Source: Amphiduros pacificus (lineage: Eukaryota > Annelida > Polychaeta > Phyllodocida > Hesionidae). From it: a stretch of 64,000 bases of DNA. The position numbers and the translations under genes are program-made. Location: the NCBI GenBank assembly GCA_949316495.1, contig OX439005.1, positions 29,410,217-29,474,216 on the forward strand. Direction: 5' to 3'. Below, one piece after another: positions 11,744-23,618 of the stretch (positions are counted from its first letter, which is position 1; each line of letters begins with the position of its first letter). The notes under the pieces are model-generated. The model saw only the letters and a list, made by a program, of their open reading frames with translations. It was not told the DNA's origin and searched no databases.

Positions 11744-12373
11744 GTTTGATATGTTCTAATGAAAACAAGATATGAGGGTTCAAATAGCTTCTAGTATGTG
11801 ACCTTTGGGGTCTCTGTGATTGACTCCGGTTCACTACACAATCTCCCGCTGGTGATAATTATGCCTGTTAATATGAAAACATAATGTGTTATAGGAAATT
11901 ATATTAGAAAACATAAAACTATTCTCACTACAAGAAAATATAAAACAGAGTTATTAGTATTATATATTCTAGTGTGAACATTATTATACTGTGAAGAATG
12001 AAAGAGCATAAATTGGTATAGAGTATTAAATGACTCATAGGGTTCATAACAATAATAGATTGTAACCAAAAGGAACAATAGGAATTAATTTAGTAGTAGT
12101 GCACATTAACCAGAGGAGACTTTGGGCAACTTGATAGGTACCTTTTCTGACCTCCACATATCTAGGGTAAAACATGACCTGCATTATATAACCTAGTTTG
12201 AGCTCAATTATTGTGGAAACTTATGAGATCAGCAAATTGCCAACAGTCAAATCTGGTAATGTTTCACTTCACTCAAAATAATAGAAAAGTGTTATAGAAA
12301 TAGAAAAGTCTTTCAATAGAAAAAAAATGTGAACCCTAAGTTTGAGACCGACCAAACACTGTTTAATTGTACT
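11744..12373 (-). other. non-coding spacer between pol and env-type gene
   Basis: About 630 bp without a supported frame inside the Ty3/Gypsy element. In related elements env is expressed from a spliced subgenomic RNA, which would need an acceptor in this region; I did not identify one with confidence. Confidence 0.5.
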
Positions 12374-15300
12374 TCATTGGAACATGTCGCAAAATCCTGA
12401 CATTTTAAGATATTGTTGACCAGATGTGCCCAACTGGTCTTCTGGCATCCATTGCCCTACCTTTGGATTTTCTTGCCCTTTAAAAATGACATAATATTTC
12501 ATATTCCCCAATTGATCTTTCTTACCTTTCAATATTTTCTCTACATCTCTCTCACATTTCAGCTCAGTGTCAGGTGCCAGTTCAGGTATAAAAGTTGGGA
12601 CAACCTGAGCACCTGGTCTGTAGCCAAGTTCATCATCAACACTTTGCATCTGAGTTTGTCCATAACCATTACTCACCTGGGGGTCATCTTCAATATTCTC
12701 AACATTTATCTCATTTGAATCTTGCTGTTGTGATTGACTTACCTGATCTTTTTCATGCACTTTTTGTTGAGATGTATGAGTGGATTGTTTACTTACCATT
12801 TCTGCTGCCATCTTCAGAAGATCTTCCTGACTTGGAGGCTTCACCTGCTTCTCTGAAGTTACAGCTACATTGTCATTTGAGTCAGGTGTCTCTATGTCAA
12901 TGAATTCATCTTCTGATAAATCATCGACAACCAATGTGGTTTCTGGAATATCATCATTGATCTCTTCATAAGGACGCATATTCCTATCAATATAAAGCTT
13001 GAGGCGATTTGAATGTACACTGTTTGGGAGGATTCTATTATTTTCCATTGACTTTATCCTATAATTATGCTCAGCAGTTTGTTCCATTACTCTGAATGGA
13101 CCAACCCATTTATGTCTCAATTTTCTGCTCAAACCTACAGGAACAGTTTCTACATACAACCAAGCTTTACAACCAATATATATCTTGGTTGGTGTACACT
13201 TCTTGTCATATTTCCTTTTCATGTTTTCCTTGCTTTCCTTCAGTTTACATCTTACCTCATTTTGCAGAGTGGCTAATCTACCTAACTGTTCCTCAAGTTG
13301 TTTTTGCAAGCTTTTGCTTTTGACATCTTTAGTTGCCAGATTCACATCAACACGTGTCTGCACATCTCTGGAGAAAGCCAGTAAGAATGGAGGATATCCT
13401 GTTGCCTCATGTTCTGCAATATTTCTTGCATAGGCAGCAGTGTGAAGATGAAGATCCCAGTTACTTTGATCTTCATCTGCTAGCTTTTTCACATGCTTCA
13501 ACATCTCCTGAATCTCACGCTCTACTGAGCCTTGTGTTTGGCTGTGATATGGAGTAGACAATACATGTTTAATTTGACACATTTTGCACAGTTCTTTGAT
13601 CACAGCATTCACAAAATGAGTGGCATTATCAGACTGCAATATTCTCACAGGTAAGCCAGCACAAATGACTCTTTCAAATAGCACTCTGGCTACACTGTAG
13701 GCATCTAAACTCCTCAGAGCTTCCAAGATGACATATTTTGTACAGGGGTCAATGATGGCTAGTACTCCACGGTTTCCCCTACTGGTTACTGGATATGGTC
13801 CTCCTATATCCATCTGTAGTCTATGAAATGGCTCCTCCACTTCCAATGGTTGTAGCTCAGCTCTCTCTGTTACCTTGGGCCTAGGAGCATGCTTACTACA
13901 AATAATGCAGCTTCTGACATAATTATCAATTTTACCATGTAATCCCTGAAAATAGAATTTCCTTCTGACAGCTAGCATTGTTGCTGCAATGCCATTGTGG
14001 CCCATCAGAGGGTTGTCATGGTGCATTCTGATAATTTGAAGCTGCATTGATTTTGGGACTACAAGCTGTTCAATGCACTTGAATTCTGGTAGCATTCTGC
14101 CTCTGCGGTACCATCTGTGATAAAGTATACCTTCCCTGATATAGTGCTCATCACTTTGTACTTTTACTTGCCTGGCTTCGTTTTTGTCCTCAGGTAGTAT
14201 ACCTTTTTCCAGATAATTGAATATGAGTTGTAAGTCTTTGTCTTTCCTCTGTTCATCTGCTATTCTTAGTAAGCTGGGGAGTTCCTCATTTGCTCCTTCT
14301 TGTATTGACTTGCTTGATCCTTGATCACTTCTCGGGGCTGTCCTAATTGAATCAATGTAAGGAGCCCTTGGAGGTTCAGTAACTTCTTCTGAAGGTTCCT
14401 CAGGATACCTCCTTCGTGATAAAGCATCACAGTTTTGGTTCTTATTTCCTGACTTGTAGAAGATTTCATAGTCATATTGTGACATAAAGAAAATCCATTT
14501 TGCTATTCTGTTGTCAACAGGTGTGTTCTTAAATATGTACTTCAAGGGGGCATGGTCAGTGAATATCTTTATTTTGGAGCGTCTTATCAGTGGATCAAAT
14601 TTCTTTATGGCCATGCATATTGCCGCTAGTTCCCACTTTGTCACAGAAGTATAATTCTTCTCACCTGGGGTCATTTGACGACCTGCATAAGCAATCACTT
14701 TCTTGACCCCATCTTGAATTTGACTCAGTATTGCCCCCAAGGCAAATGAGCTGGCATCAGCCTCAATTATAAACTCCTCCCCTTCAGATGAATACCTTGG
14801 GAAAGAAAGAATAGGTGCTGTGACAAGTTTCTGTTTCAAGGTGTCAAAGGCTTCTTGATGTTTCTTTTCCCACTTGAACTTTGTCTTCTTGTCCTTGGAA
14901 TCATCCTTGGTCAGTTCATACAAACATGCTGCTATTTTACTGAATCCTGCAATGAATTTTCTGTAATATCCAGCTAATGCAGTAAATGAGCGTACCTCAG
15001 TGCTATTTTCTGGTGTTGGAAATGATGTGACAGCCTCTACTAATGATTCATCCGGGGCCAAGCCCTCTTTTGTGACCCAGTGACCAAGAAACTTGATTTT
15101 TTGTTTGCAAAATTCACATTTTGGCAAGTTTAATTTCAAGTTAAATTTTCTCAGTAGGTCAAATGTTTCTCTTATAGTCTGTAGTTTTGAGTCAATTGTT
15201 GGCCCAAACAAAATCAGGTCATCAAGATAAGCTAGCAAGGTCTTATACATCATTTTGCTGAAAATGGTATTTACCATTCTTTGGAATGTAGCGCCAGCAT

Positions 15301-16696
15301 AACTTAATCCAAATGGCATTCTGATGCACTGAAAAAGGCCATCATGAGTTGCAAATGCGGTCTTGTCCTTTGAGGACTCCTCCATCGGAATTTGCCAATA
15401 GCCATTTTGAAGGTCTAATTTTGAATAGGTGGTGGCGCCACCGTTTTGACCAAGAGAAAATAAGCTATCTTCAAGATTAGGCAAGGGATATACATCACCA
15501 ACTGACATACTGTTTATCCCTCTAAGATCCAGACAGATTCTAGGTTTATTTGTATTTGCTTTGGTTACAAGGACAACTCCTGAACTGTACTCACTCTGTG
15601 AAGGCTCTATCACTCCATGTTTGAGCATTTCCTGCACTTGTCCGGAGATAATATCTCTTTCCCTGGGGCTGGCTCTATAAGGTCCACGTCTGAATGACTT
15701 GCTGCCTGGTTTCAAAGTGATCTTGTGTTCAAACCCTTTTGCCTCTCCCAAATCAGCCAAACATTCTGCAAAAACATCTTTATTGTCAATAAGAAGCTTT
15801 GCTAACCTCTTTTTGTCATCTGGACACAAGTCAGATTCCATTGCTTTGGCATAGAGTTTCTCCTCCTTGGTTCTTTTGTCTTGATTTGTTTCAATCTGTT
15901 TACGAACGGCATCCTTCCCTTTTTGATAAGGCGTCTTACATTTTATGGCATTGATTCGTTTGTTCCATGTAGTATGACTAGTTGGCCGAGGCATGTCCTT
16001 CCAAGGGGATCTGCTGTTATCCATAATCTCGGTATCTAAAACTGATTGAGAATCGCTCCTCAGAAGGTCCTCATCTTCACATCTTATTTCAGTGTCAGAG
16101 GTCAGTGGTTCAAAATAGCCTATGACTTTTCCTTTCTTTAAAGATCTAGCTTTATCATCAATATTTAAAACTCTGTAACACCAGGACCTATCTTTAGATG
16201 GAGACTGTATCACAGCTCTTGGCCCTTTGACGAATTGTCTCTCTAATTGATCACATCCTGTTATAATTCCTAACAGGTGTGGGCTCACATGACTTTTTGG
16301 ACTTACCTGAATTACTTTCTCAGAGTGGGCTGGAATCCATACCTTTTTCGAGACACATACTGGAATCCTTGCTTTAACTGACATTGTTTGATGCTGAAAA
16401 TCTAAGACCACATTGTTTTGTTTCAGGAAATCTGTACCTAATATCAGATCTTGAGCTAAATCTCTAATGATTTGAGCTGTTGCCGAATATTTTTTTCCAT
16501 TAAGTATGATACTAATAGTAGTTTCCCCTATCAATGTAAGTTCTTTCCCACTGACAGATTTTGCATTTTGTATGCCCGATACCCTCTTGGGGATTGTTAT
16601 TTTGGATCTAATGTTATTAAACAAACTTTCACTGACAGCCGTGATATTACTGCCAGAATCAACCAAAGCTGGTAAAGATAAGGGACCTAAATGCAC
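12374..16696 (-). CDS. pol: pol polyprotein of the Ty3/Gypsy element (1440 aa)
   Basis: In order, the parts are an aspartic protease near the N-terminus, a Ty3/Gypsy-type reverse transcriptase, RNase H, a zinc-binding integrase core, a long acidic Ser/Gln-rich linker and a final chromodomain-like segment of about 50 residues. The domain order (RT and RNase H before integrase) is that of Metaviridae. The frame lies about 140 bp beyond the gag stop in a different frame. The family often expresses pol from the gag RNA by frameshifting or read-through, and which applies here is unknown. The frame is uninterrupted. Confidence 0.95.
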   Translation of the reverse strand: MHLGPLSLPALVDSGSNITAVSESLFNNIRSKITIPKRVSGIQNAKSVSGKELTLIGETTISIILNGKKYSATAQIIRDLAQDLILGTDFLKQNNVVLDFQHQTMSVKARIPVCVSKKVWIPAHSEKVIQVSPKSHVSPHLLGIITGCDQLERQFVKGPRAVIQSPSKDRSWCYRVLNIDDKARSLKKGKVIGYFEPLTSDTEIRCEDEDLLRSDSQSVLDTEIMDNSRSPWKDMPRPTSHTTWNKRINAIKCKTPYQKGKDAVRKQIETNQDKRTKEEKLYAKAMESDLCPDDKKRLAKLLIDNKDVFAECLADLGEAKGFEHKITLKPGSKSFRRGPYRASPRERDIISGQVQEMLKHGVIEPSQSEYSSGVVLVTKANTNKPRICLDLRGINSMSVGDVYPLPNLEDSLFSLGQNGGATTYSKLDLQNGYWQIPMEESSKDKTAFATHDGLFQCIRMPFGLSYAGATFQRMVNTIFSKMMYKTLLAYLDDLILFGPTIDSKLQTIRETFDLLRKFNLKLNLPKCEFCKQKIKFLGHWVTKEGLAPDESLVEAVTSFPTPENSTEVRSFTALAGYYRKFIAGFSKIAACLYELTKDDSKDKKTKFKWEKKHQEAFDTLKQKLVTAPILSFPRYSSEGEEFIIEADASSFALGAILSQIQDGVKKVIAYAGRQMTPGEKNYTSVTKWELAAICMAIKKFDPLIRRSKIKIFTDHAPLKYIFKNTPVDNRIAKWIFFMSQYDYEIFYKSGNKNQNCDALSRRRYPEEPSEEVTEPPRAPYIDSIRTAPRSDQGSSKSIQEGANEELPSLLRIADEQRKDKDLQLIFNYLEKGILPEDKNEARQVKVQSDEHYIREGILYHRWYRRGRMLPEFKCIEQLVVPKSMQLQIIRMHHDNPLMGHNGIAATMLAVRRKFYFQGLHGKIDNYVRSCIICSKHAPRPKVTERAELQPLEVEEPFHRLQMDIGGPYPVTSRGNRGVLAIIDPCTKYVILEALRSLDAYSVARVLFERVICAGLPVRILQSDNATHFVNAVIKELCKMCQIKHVLSTPYHSQTQGSVEREIQEMLKHVKKLADEDQSNWDLHLHTAAYARNIAEHEATGYPPFLLAFSRDVQTRVDVNLATKDVKSKSLQKQLEEQLGRLATLQNEVRCKLKESKENMKRKYDKKCTPTKIYIGCKAWLYVETVPVGLSRKLRHKWVGPFRVMEQTAEHNYRIKSMENNRILPNSVHSNRLKLYIDRNMRPYEEINDDIPETTLVVDDLSEDEFIDIETPDSNDNVAVTSEKQVKPPSQEDLLKMAAEMVSKQSTHTSQQKVHEKDQVSQSQQQDSNEINVENIEDDPQVSNGYGQTQMQSVDDELGYRPGAQVVPTFIPELAPDTELKCERDVEKILKGKKDQLGNMKYYVIFKGQENPKVGQWMPEDQLGTSGQQYLKMSGFCDMFQ

Positions 16697-16833
16697 TTGA
16701 ATCAGGTTATCTTTGTATATAGCACACTTATCTCCCTCATCGGTTCTGTAACCACATATGCCATTTATCTTTGTGCCATTTGACCTCAGATTGTGGTGCC
16801 TATACCGAGAGTGGCCAAAATCTGATATAGGCT

Positions 16834-18264
16834 TTAATAGTTTAAACTCCTGCCTCTCCCCCGCATATACCTACTGTTTCCTCTGTTGTCATACCTGTTA
16901 AACTGACCTCTTCCTTGTGTCTGTGTGAATCCTCTACTCCTGCACATTCTGTCCCTAGCAAAATGACCAAACTGTCCACATGTCCAACATTGTCCACTTC
17001 TGCCTCTATTCATTGGCGGTCCTCGTCCTCTCCCTGTGCTTGGATATTGGTGGATGTAATCCTGGCCAAAATATTGGGGACCTGGAAAATATTGGCTGTG
17101 AGGCTGATAATACATGGGGGTTGATTCAACCATGTTATGACCTTGAACCATATGATACTGTTGTGCTGGTCCCTGTCCATAAGCAAGTCCATTTACAGGT
17201 CCAGGATGCTGTTCCTGCTTAAAAGCCTTCAGTTGGTTTATCTGGTTCTTTCCTGATAACTCTTTTCTCACTTCTTGAAGTAGTTCTGACTTAAAACTTT
17301 GTATCTCCGATGCTAATACACCATCAGCAGTGCATGGCTCATCTAGACCCTGGTGAATGGCTTGAACCTTAGCAGTTTTACCCATATTTTCCAATGTTTC
17401 TCCAAGTTTTGCTTCAGTGATAGCTGTTTGGAGGTTAGTAGGTGCCTTGCTGATTACAAACTTTCTTATGCTAGGCCTGAGACCGGCTATCATTGTGGTA
17501 GTTATCTGAGCTTCAGGAAGGTTCATTCTACTGGCCAGGGTCAATATATCATGCATATACAACTCAACAGGTTCTGATTCTCCTTGTTCCCTATCCTGCA
17601 GACTAGATATTAATCCCCACTGGTTAGCATTCTCAATATACTGCCTTCTAAACTGTGCAGTTAAGTGTGCCCAGGTATCTTTCTGTGCATCTGGTAGGGC
17701 ATTGAACCATGTTTCAGCAGCTGAAGTAAGGTTCAATTTAAAGAATGCAATTTTTTGTGCATCTTCTTCAACATGACTCAATTGACAAAATGTATTGAAC
17801 TTTTCAAGAAATGATGTGGGATTTTCATTTGAAAAACCTGCATATGGTTGGGGTCTGAGACCTAATAATACCTGATGCCTTTGGTTATCCTGGTCAGCCA
17901 TCTTTATGTGTGATTTAATAACAAGGTTGTAAAAATCAATCAGTCTATTTTCATCAATCAAAAACCAATCCTCACCTATCTCATTGTCATGTTTTAACAG
18001 AATCTCATCCTGAATGAGGCTGTTAAAGTCAATCAATCTATTCTCATCTGTGTCCAACCAATCTTCAAGTAATATTTTTAATCTTTTCTTACCTGCTTGC
18101 AGTTTGTCGTCTGGTGTTTCTGTCCCTCCTGTTGCACCAATAGTTTCATCATCATTTTTCAAAAGTTCATCCTTACCTTGTTGGGTTTTCCTAAGTGTGC
18201 GAATGTTAGGCTTTCTTATCAATTTGCGGGTTGTATCGATGTACTTCCCACTGCGTGTGTACAT
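16834..18264 (-). CDS. gag: gag protein of the Ty3/Gypsy element (476 aa)
   Basis: First gene after the 5' LTR. The central part resembles the retrotransposon gag capsid region, followed by a Gln/Tyr/Pro-rich linker, a single CCHC-type zinc knuckle and an Arg/Gly-rich nucleic-acid-binding C-terminus. Just before the capsid region, two short segments sharing the residues DENRLIDF follow one another, suggesting an internal duplication. The frame is open and ATG-initiated about 90 bp inside the LTR. Confidence 0.9.
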   Translation of the reverse strand: MYTRSGKYIDTTRKLIRKPNIRTLRKTQQGKDELLKNDDETIGATGGTETPDDKLQAGKKRLKILLEDWLDTDENRLIDFNSLIQDEILLKHDNEIGEDWFLIDENRLIDFYNLVIKSHIKMADQDNQRHQVLLGLRPQPYAGFSNENPTSFLEKFNTFCQLSHVEEDAQKIAFFKLNLTSAAETWFNALPDAQKDTWAHLTAQFRRQYIENANQWGLISSLQDREQGESEPVELYMHDILTLASRMNLPEAQITTTMIAGLRPSIRKFVISKAPTNLQTAITEAKLGETLENMGKTAKVQAIHQGLDEPCTADGVLASEIQSFKSELLQEVRKELSGKNQINQLKAFKQEQHPGPVNGLAYGQGPAQQYHMVQGHNMVESTPMYYQPHSQYFPGPQYFGQDYIHQYPSTGRGRGPPMNRGRSGQCWTCGQFGHFARDRMCRSRGFTQTQGRGQFNRYDNRGNSRYMRGRGRSLNY

Positions 18265-18350
18265 TTAACATACATGATATGACATATTAAAACGAAACTC
18301 TATATGTCCAAGTTTTATCACCAGAATAGATATTACCGCTATCTGCACCA

Positions 18351-19228
18351 TGTAAAATGAAAGAAATGATGCTCAAACTATGTTTGAGCACATTTCTAAC
18401 ATGAATGCCCCCTCCCTATCCGGTTGAGGGCAAGTTTGGGGAATATAACTTTGGTAGAGCTATTTCAGTACCAGGATGTTAATCTATTCTGGTGACATAA
18501 CAAAGATGTGATGTAATTTATGTAAAGATGTTTATTTCATTACTAAAAATTCAAATATGCAAGTAAAATCACAGTTGTTCCCAATAAATTATTCTTTGTC
18601 CCTACTTTAAAATTCTAAGGCAAGACAATGGATACCAGTTGATAAAGTCAGAACACAAATACCAATAATAGTACATCATACTCACAATGCCTGGTGCTGG
18701 TCTCTCTTTAGTCACCACACTACATTGCTTTTATAGTATTGACCTTGCCTATGTGGCAAGGAGTACTACTAGACTGACCATTTCTTTTAAACATAGGGTT
18801 GAAAATGGTATATTTACCATGGGTCTGTATAGAAATCTGTTAGTTCATTTGCACACTATGGTATAAAATTTGACCGGTTCCTGATCACCTCATGGTCTAC
18901 GTCAGTGCCACGTAGCCATTCTTCAATGTCTGCGAGACACCTTATCATAGACCATTGTGATTTTTTTGAATCATTAATTGTTTAATTGTACTCAGTGTTT
19001 TGACTATTTTGTGATAGTCATAAATATTTTCCATTGTTTTTTGATCAGTGCATTTGGTGCTTTGGTTCTGACTTTCATATTTTATACATCAATATATTAC
19101 ATTAATACTTTTCTTGATATTTTCTTATTATTATTTAACGATTACCTACCTTACCTATTATACCTTATTATCTTAAATGCCTGTCTTTCCTGATTATTTT
19201 ATTTCCCTAAACTTCCTATTAATGAACA
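18351..19228 (-). repeat. 5' LTR of the Ty3/Gypsy element
   Basis: 878 bp, partner of 6978-7855. The promoter and start of transcription of the element are expected here, reading toward lower coordinates. Confidence 0.95.
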
Positions 19229-22200
19229 GGGCACACAATTTCAAAACTTTCTAGGGAATATTCCGTTTATAGGGTGTTCCACAACTCAATCACAAACTAG
19301 TTCTCATTTCTCTTGGAGGCACATATTTTAACTACCTTATGAATAAAATATAACCAAGTAAACATTAAGGTTTATACCCATTCTTATAATGCACACTCAG
19401 ATGCAAATATCAATATATATTCTCAATTATTCCGAAGGTTCGAATCTTCAAATTTGATATTGACACGCGACATGATGTGTCAAGAAAGTAAAAGTAACAT
19501 GGACAACCAACAATGCCATGCACAATAAACATGCAAGACACTCTTAAACGGGGACTTTTCTTACTTGTTAAAATGTAATACGTGAACAAAGCCATCAAAG
19601 ATAAATGGGTATTCAAGAAAACTTAAATGCTAGATAATGACTTGGAAGGTTGACATAACTAGTGCCACCTGTTGTCCATATGCTCGTAACAGTTTTAGGA
19701 AAATTCAAAGCATTGCTTCGACCAAATTAGCGCAGGATTATAACATTTATCTGGACATTTTTGTTTCTTTTGTTTCTTGTCTGACCAAATTATTTTAGTG
19801 TCATGTTATTAATGAATGAATTCTCATTTTCATCTCTACATTGTGGTTGTAGCTCATCTATTGCTTAGAAAGAATTGCATGTGTTTTGATATTTTCTTGA
19901 AGACATTCTGTGTTACACAAATGCTTAGCAAACATAGTGCATGGTGTAGGTTACATTAGATCCAGTAGTAATTTGTCTCCTATTACGATGGGTGTTATTA
20001 TGATAATATCTGTCATCTGTTACGTTACCAGCTATTCTTTCCAGATATTCAGCCAGGCTTAAATATCCAATTAATTTAAGGAATAAAGGAGTGTTAAATT
20101 CAAAGAAAGTCCCGCGGAAACATGATGTACATTGTAAATTTCACATAAATGATAGTTTTTCATTAATTGCTACTGTCTCACACATTCGCTTTTCGCAGCG
20201 TCTTTGTCGACCAATAGTTCTGTTTTTCACAATTGTAAATCCGTAAAAAAGTGTTTTCAGATTTAAAATGGAAGAGATATTTGTATCCTTGAAAGAAGCA
20301 TATTTCAAATAAAGGAGGATTTGATCTCTCTTTTCCTTTTTGATTTAAAGGTTGATTTCCACAAAATGTGAGATGCGATCCATCTCTGATCCCGTGTAAT
20401 GGCAGCACATATTATTCCTGTGTTGAGATTTTCAGAATTTTGGTAAATATTTTAATAGTTTTGTCTCGTTATGGTTATCAATTTAAAATGCTCCATTATC
20501 TGGAATAAGTACTCGACAGGTGAGGCTTCATTTCCTCAGAGGAATACAATATAACAGAGAAATCATTGTCTTAAACGAGTCAGAGAGATACTGGTCAACC
20601 TGTTTAGTGCGCTGATATTGCCTGCTCAAATGATATTTGTCAGCCAAGGAACTTAAAATATGCATATTCTTGGTCAGAATAAGACAAAAATAGATTTTAC
20701 TTAATGGATTTGGTCTGACCTTGGAGTATAATGAAAGGAGTTGTGACACTAGAAGACCAAACCTGGATACAGTGTGTTACGAGATAAATGGTCCGATGAT
20801 TGGGATATGAATGAATCTTGTGCCACAAATGAAGTCAAATACATATTGTTCTTAATTTTCTGGATGATGATTTAATAGTTGATAATTATATACCACTGAT
20901 TCCAGACAATATCTGCTCATAGCGGTTGACAGGGTTCGAACCGGGAGTAATTGGATCCCTAGTCTAAAACTCTATCAATTAAGTTATTTTGTCCAGACTT
21001 GTATAAAACAAATACATATGTTCTGACAAAGACGCTTATGTTTTTGCAATAATGAGAATTTTACCCCCAAAAATATTGTTTTTCAAACTTCAACCATACT
21101 ATCGGTACACAATCATTGTGTAGGTTTTGTTTTTGAAAACGGTGTATTTACATTTTTTAATTTAGAAAATTGCAAGTAAGTAACTATTCCGTTAAAATAT
21201 CGTCACAGGATTCTCCAAAACCTATTCATTATAATGTGACAAAAAAGAAAATCGGTGCATCCAAAAATAGCTTCCTGCACTGGTTGTGATTGATGGACAC
21301 AGGCATCAGATCAAAGGTAACTTTTGCATTGTTTGATTCAATATATTGACATTGTGTCATGTACTCAAACGAAGAAGTTGATTTATAAAAATAATAGCAT
21401 TCATGATAAGAGAACACGCCTCTCAGCATCAGCTCCTCATCAGCACAAAAAGGCCCTCTGTCCCGTAATAATACTTGAGGATCATAGAATACACATTGCT
21501 TCTAAAGACGTGTTCCATTTGCCATTTGCTTATTCCAAGTGCAAATTGGTATAGCAAAAGTGCAAATTGGGATTGCAAAACTGCAAATTGGATTAAAAAA
21601 AAGAGTGAAGTCATTTCTGTGCAAGTTCTCAGCTCATTGAAATAATTGAAATTAGCCTTAATTTACGTCTGATATAATGCGGCAATGCATCAATGAGGTT
21701 TGAGAATTTATTTATTTATTTATAAACGTTCACATCAGTTCCCGAGATTGTTTGTAAAAGAAATAGTCTGAAAAGGTTGATATGGTAATAACGTGTAAGT
21801 TCTTGTTTATGTCCATCCATTACTCTCATTTGCTGACACCAGGAGACATTTGCACCTGCGATATGGGACTGCTTCACGCTGTAACCACCTGGGCCCGATT
21901 TCTGAAACATAATGAGTGCAATTTTCTTTCTTCTTTAATATGACGGGATGTGTGTTACTCAGGAACACTTGCTCTCAGAATATGTGGAAGAATCACTTAG
22001 TTATCTGATTACAAATCTAGAAATGAAAAATGTTATATTTTTGCTAACATCATTATGATGATGACAGTTTATGTTGGTAGCTTATCACATACTGTTCACT
22101 TTTTTCGATGTAAAAAAATCTTGAACTAGTATCAAACGTACCTGTAACAGGCATATAAATAACTTTTGAGCCATGATATAATAAACTCGACATTTCGAAT

Positions 22201-22302
22201 ACAAATAATTTAAAATAAGGCAATTATGTCAAGGTCAGCACTAGTCTTTTTGTTTGAGTTAATATAAGGTCTTATTTTAAAACTGCGAGGCTAGCTGCAG
22301 CC
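19229..22302. other. host non-coding DNA
   Basis: No supported gene. It contains a tRNA-like SINE fragment (20921-21000) and a small 18-bp tandem repeat (about 21536-21596, core agtgcaaattgg, three copies). A minus-strand frame at 21716-21910 follows a good acceptor (TATGTTTCAG) but could not be linked to other exons. Confidence 0.5.
20921..21000 (-). mobile_element. tRNA-like SINE fragment (family C), copy 2
   Basis: The minus strand holds an A-box-like stretch (TTAATTGATAGAG) and a perfect B box GGTTCGAACCC at tRNA-like spacing. The T-stem and acceptor stem do not pair, so it is not a working tRNA. It resembles the piece at 4490-4550. Confidence 0.4.
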
Positions 22303-22939
22303 ATGTTTCAGTTCCATCAGTTAATACAAAATGTATTTGTTGATTTCCACTATTCATCTTTTGGTTTCTACCTCATACGTCTATGTTATAGAATGTGGTA
22401 CAGTTTACACCACTCATTCGGAGAAGATGTAAACAGTTTGGATAACTATCTTTTACCTTTCACGAATCATCATATCTACAAGATCGTTTCATTAAGGACA
22501 TATAGCATTTGTGAGAGATCCTTCATTATTGGGCCAAGTGGCTGCCTAATATGTTCACCAAGGGGTTTACAGGTAAGCATAATTCAGTATATCCTTTTCA
22601 TTTAGTCTGGAGTTTCAGATATCTAACTTAGCAGATAAAGGGAGTGGGAATATATATGTATTTAAATCATATACTTTTTATATGAACATTTGAATATATC
22701 TATTTAAACATAAATATATTAAACTCCATACCTTTATGATTTGCCAGTGCAATGTATAAAAACATAAATTGTGATTACAGGAATTCCTGGGGCTTTCAAA
22801 ACTTGAATTTTTATTTCACAAGCTAAGGTCAGGAAATAAAAAGTTTATCTGCGAAAACTACTAATACAGCCTCGTTCCTTTTGCAGGCCAAATCAAGTCA
22901 AAGGATGCCAGTGGGTTTTACAATTCCAAGTAAAACAGG
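22303..22939 (+). CDS. candidate two-exon fragment of an unrecognised gene
   Basis: An ATG-started frame at 22303 stays open to a strong donor (TTTACAG/GTAAGC, exon end 22573). A good acceptor (TTCCTTTTGCAG) precedes 22888, and a 52-bp block there stays open in the same phase up to another donor (AAAACAG/GTACAT, about 22939). Phase agreement and three good splice sites support a real transcript. The protein, with many aromatic residues and ending CLICSPRGLQ then AKSSQRMPVG, matches no family I recognise. No further exon is visible before the PLE at 23292. This could be a chance arrangement. Confidence 0.25.
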
Positions 22940-23618
22940 TACATAAAAGGCGGTAATTATCCTCAAATGAAGGAATGGGAGTAATGCTCGCATAAAAACT
23001 GAGAAATCTGATATGATCTCTTCCAGAACAACACCTGAAATCCACACTTCTCTGTACAGATAGGTGTCTAAATTAGAAGACCAAAATAACTACAAATATC
23101 TCAATATGTCTTTGTGTATGTAGTTGTGACGAAATTCTAGCGTCTACCAATAAGGGAAACAAGTCTGTTACTAAAAGATAATTATCACTGAATAATCACG
23201 CGTCGAAGTGGTCAGTGGTGTTTTTGATTAGGACCCGATTTTCTTATCAAAACCTGCAATAAAAAACGGTTTAATCGGAATACATATCGGAAAACCCCCC
23301 CGCAGCTTACATGAAGATTCTGGAACAACTTCTCCAGATACCAGTCGACGACTAAGCCGTCTGAACAGCTGTCAACCATCAAAAACCATCTCTACAACAT
23401 AAACTATGAACCATATGTAAAAATAAGAAACGAGAATCAAAAATCACAGAAACGAAAATAAATGTTTCTCAACAAAAAATAGTTTCTTGTTCTCGCTCCA
23501 TCCCGCCAAAATAGACGGGAAAGTATTTAATTATACAACAAAGGTACAATACAGATACGCAAATAAGAAATGGCCAGAAAGCCGGCTAAGAACCCAACAA
23601 AATTAAGGTATATTTCCT

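Larger units (their letters stand above)
6978..19228 (-). mobile_element. Ty3/Gypsy LTR retrotransposon with env-type gene, looks whole and young
   Basis: A minus-strand element bounded by two 878-bp LTRs that begin and end with the canonical TG/CA dinucleotides. The 4-bp direct repeat gggc flanks it (6974-6977 and 19229-19232), the target duplication size common in this group. In element order it carries 5' LTR (18351-19228), a TGG primer-site-type start directly inside it, gag, pol, an envelope-type gene, about 1.3 kb of non-coding DNA, and the 3' LTR (6978-7855). The three reading frames are long and open, and I noticed no breaks. I saw only one difference between the LTRs by eye, so the insertion is recent. 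It lies about 0.1 kb from an exon of the host gene at 5933-6880. Confidence 0.95.

Noticed and set aside
20921-21000. tRNA gene with perfect B box
   Set aside because: T stem and acceptor stem do not pair; it resembles the fragment at 4490-4550.
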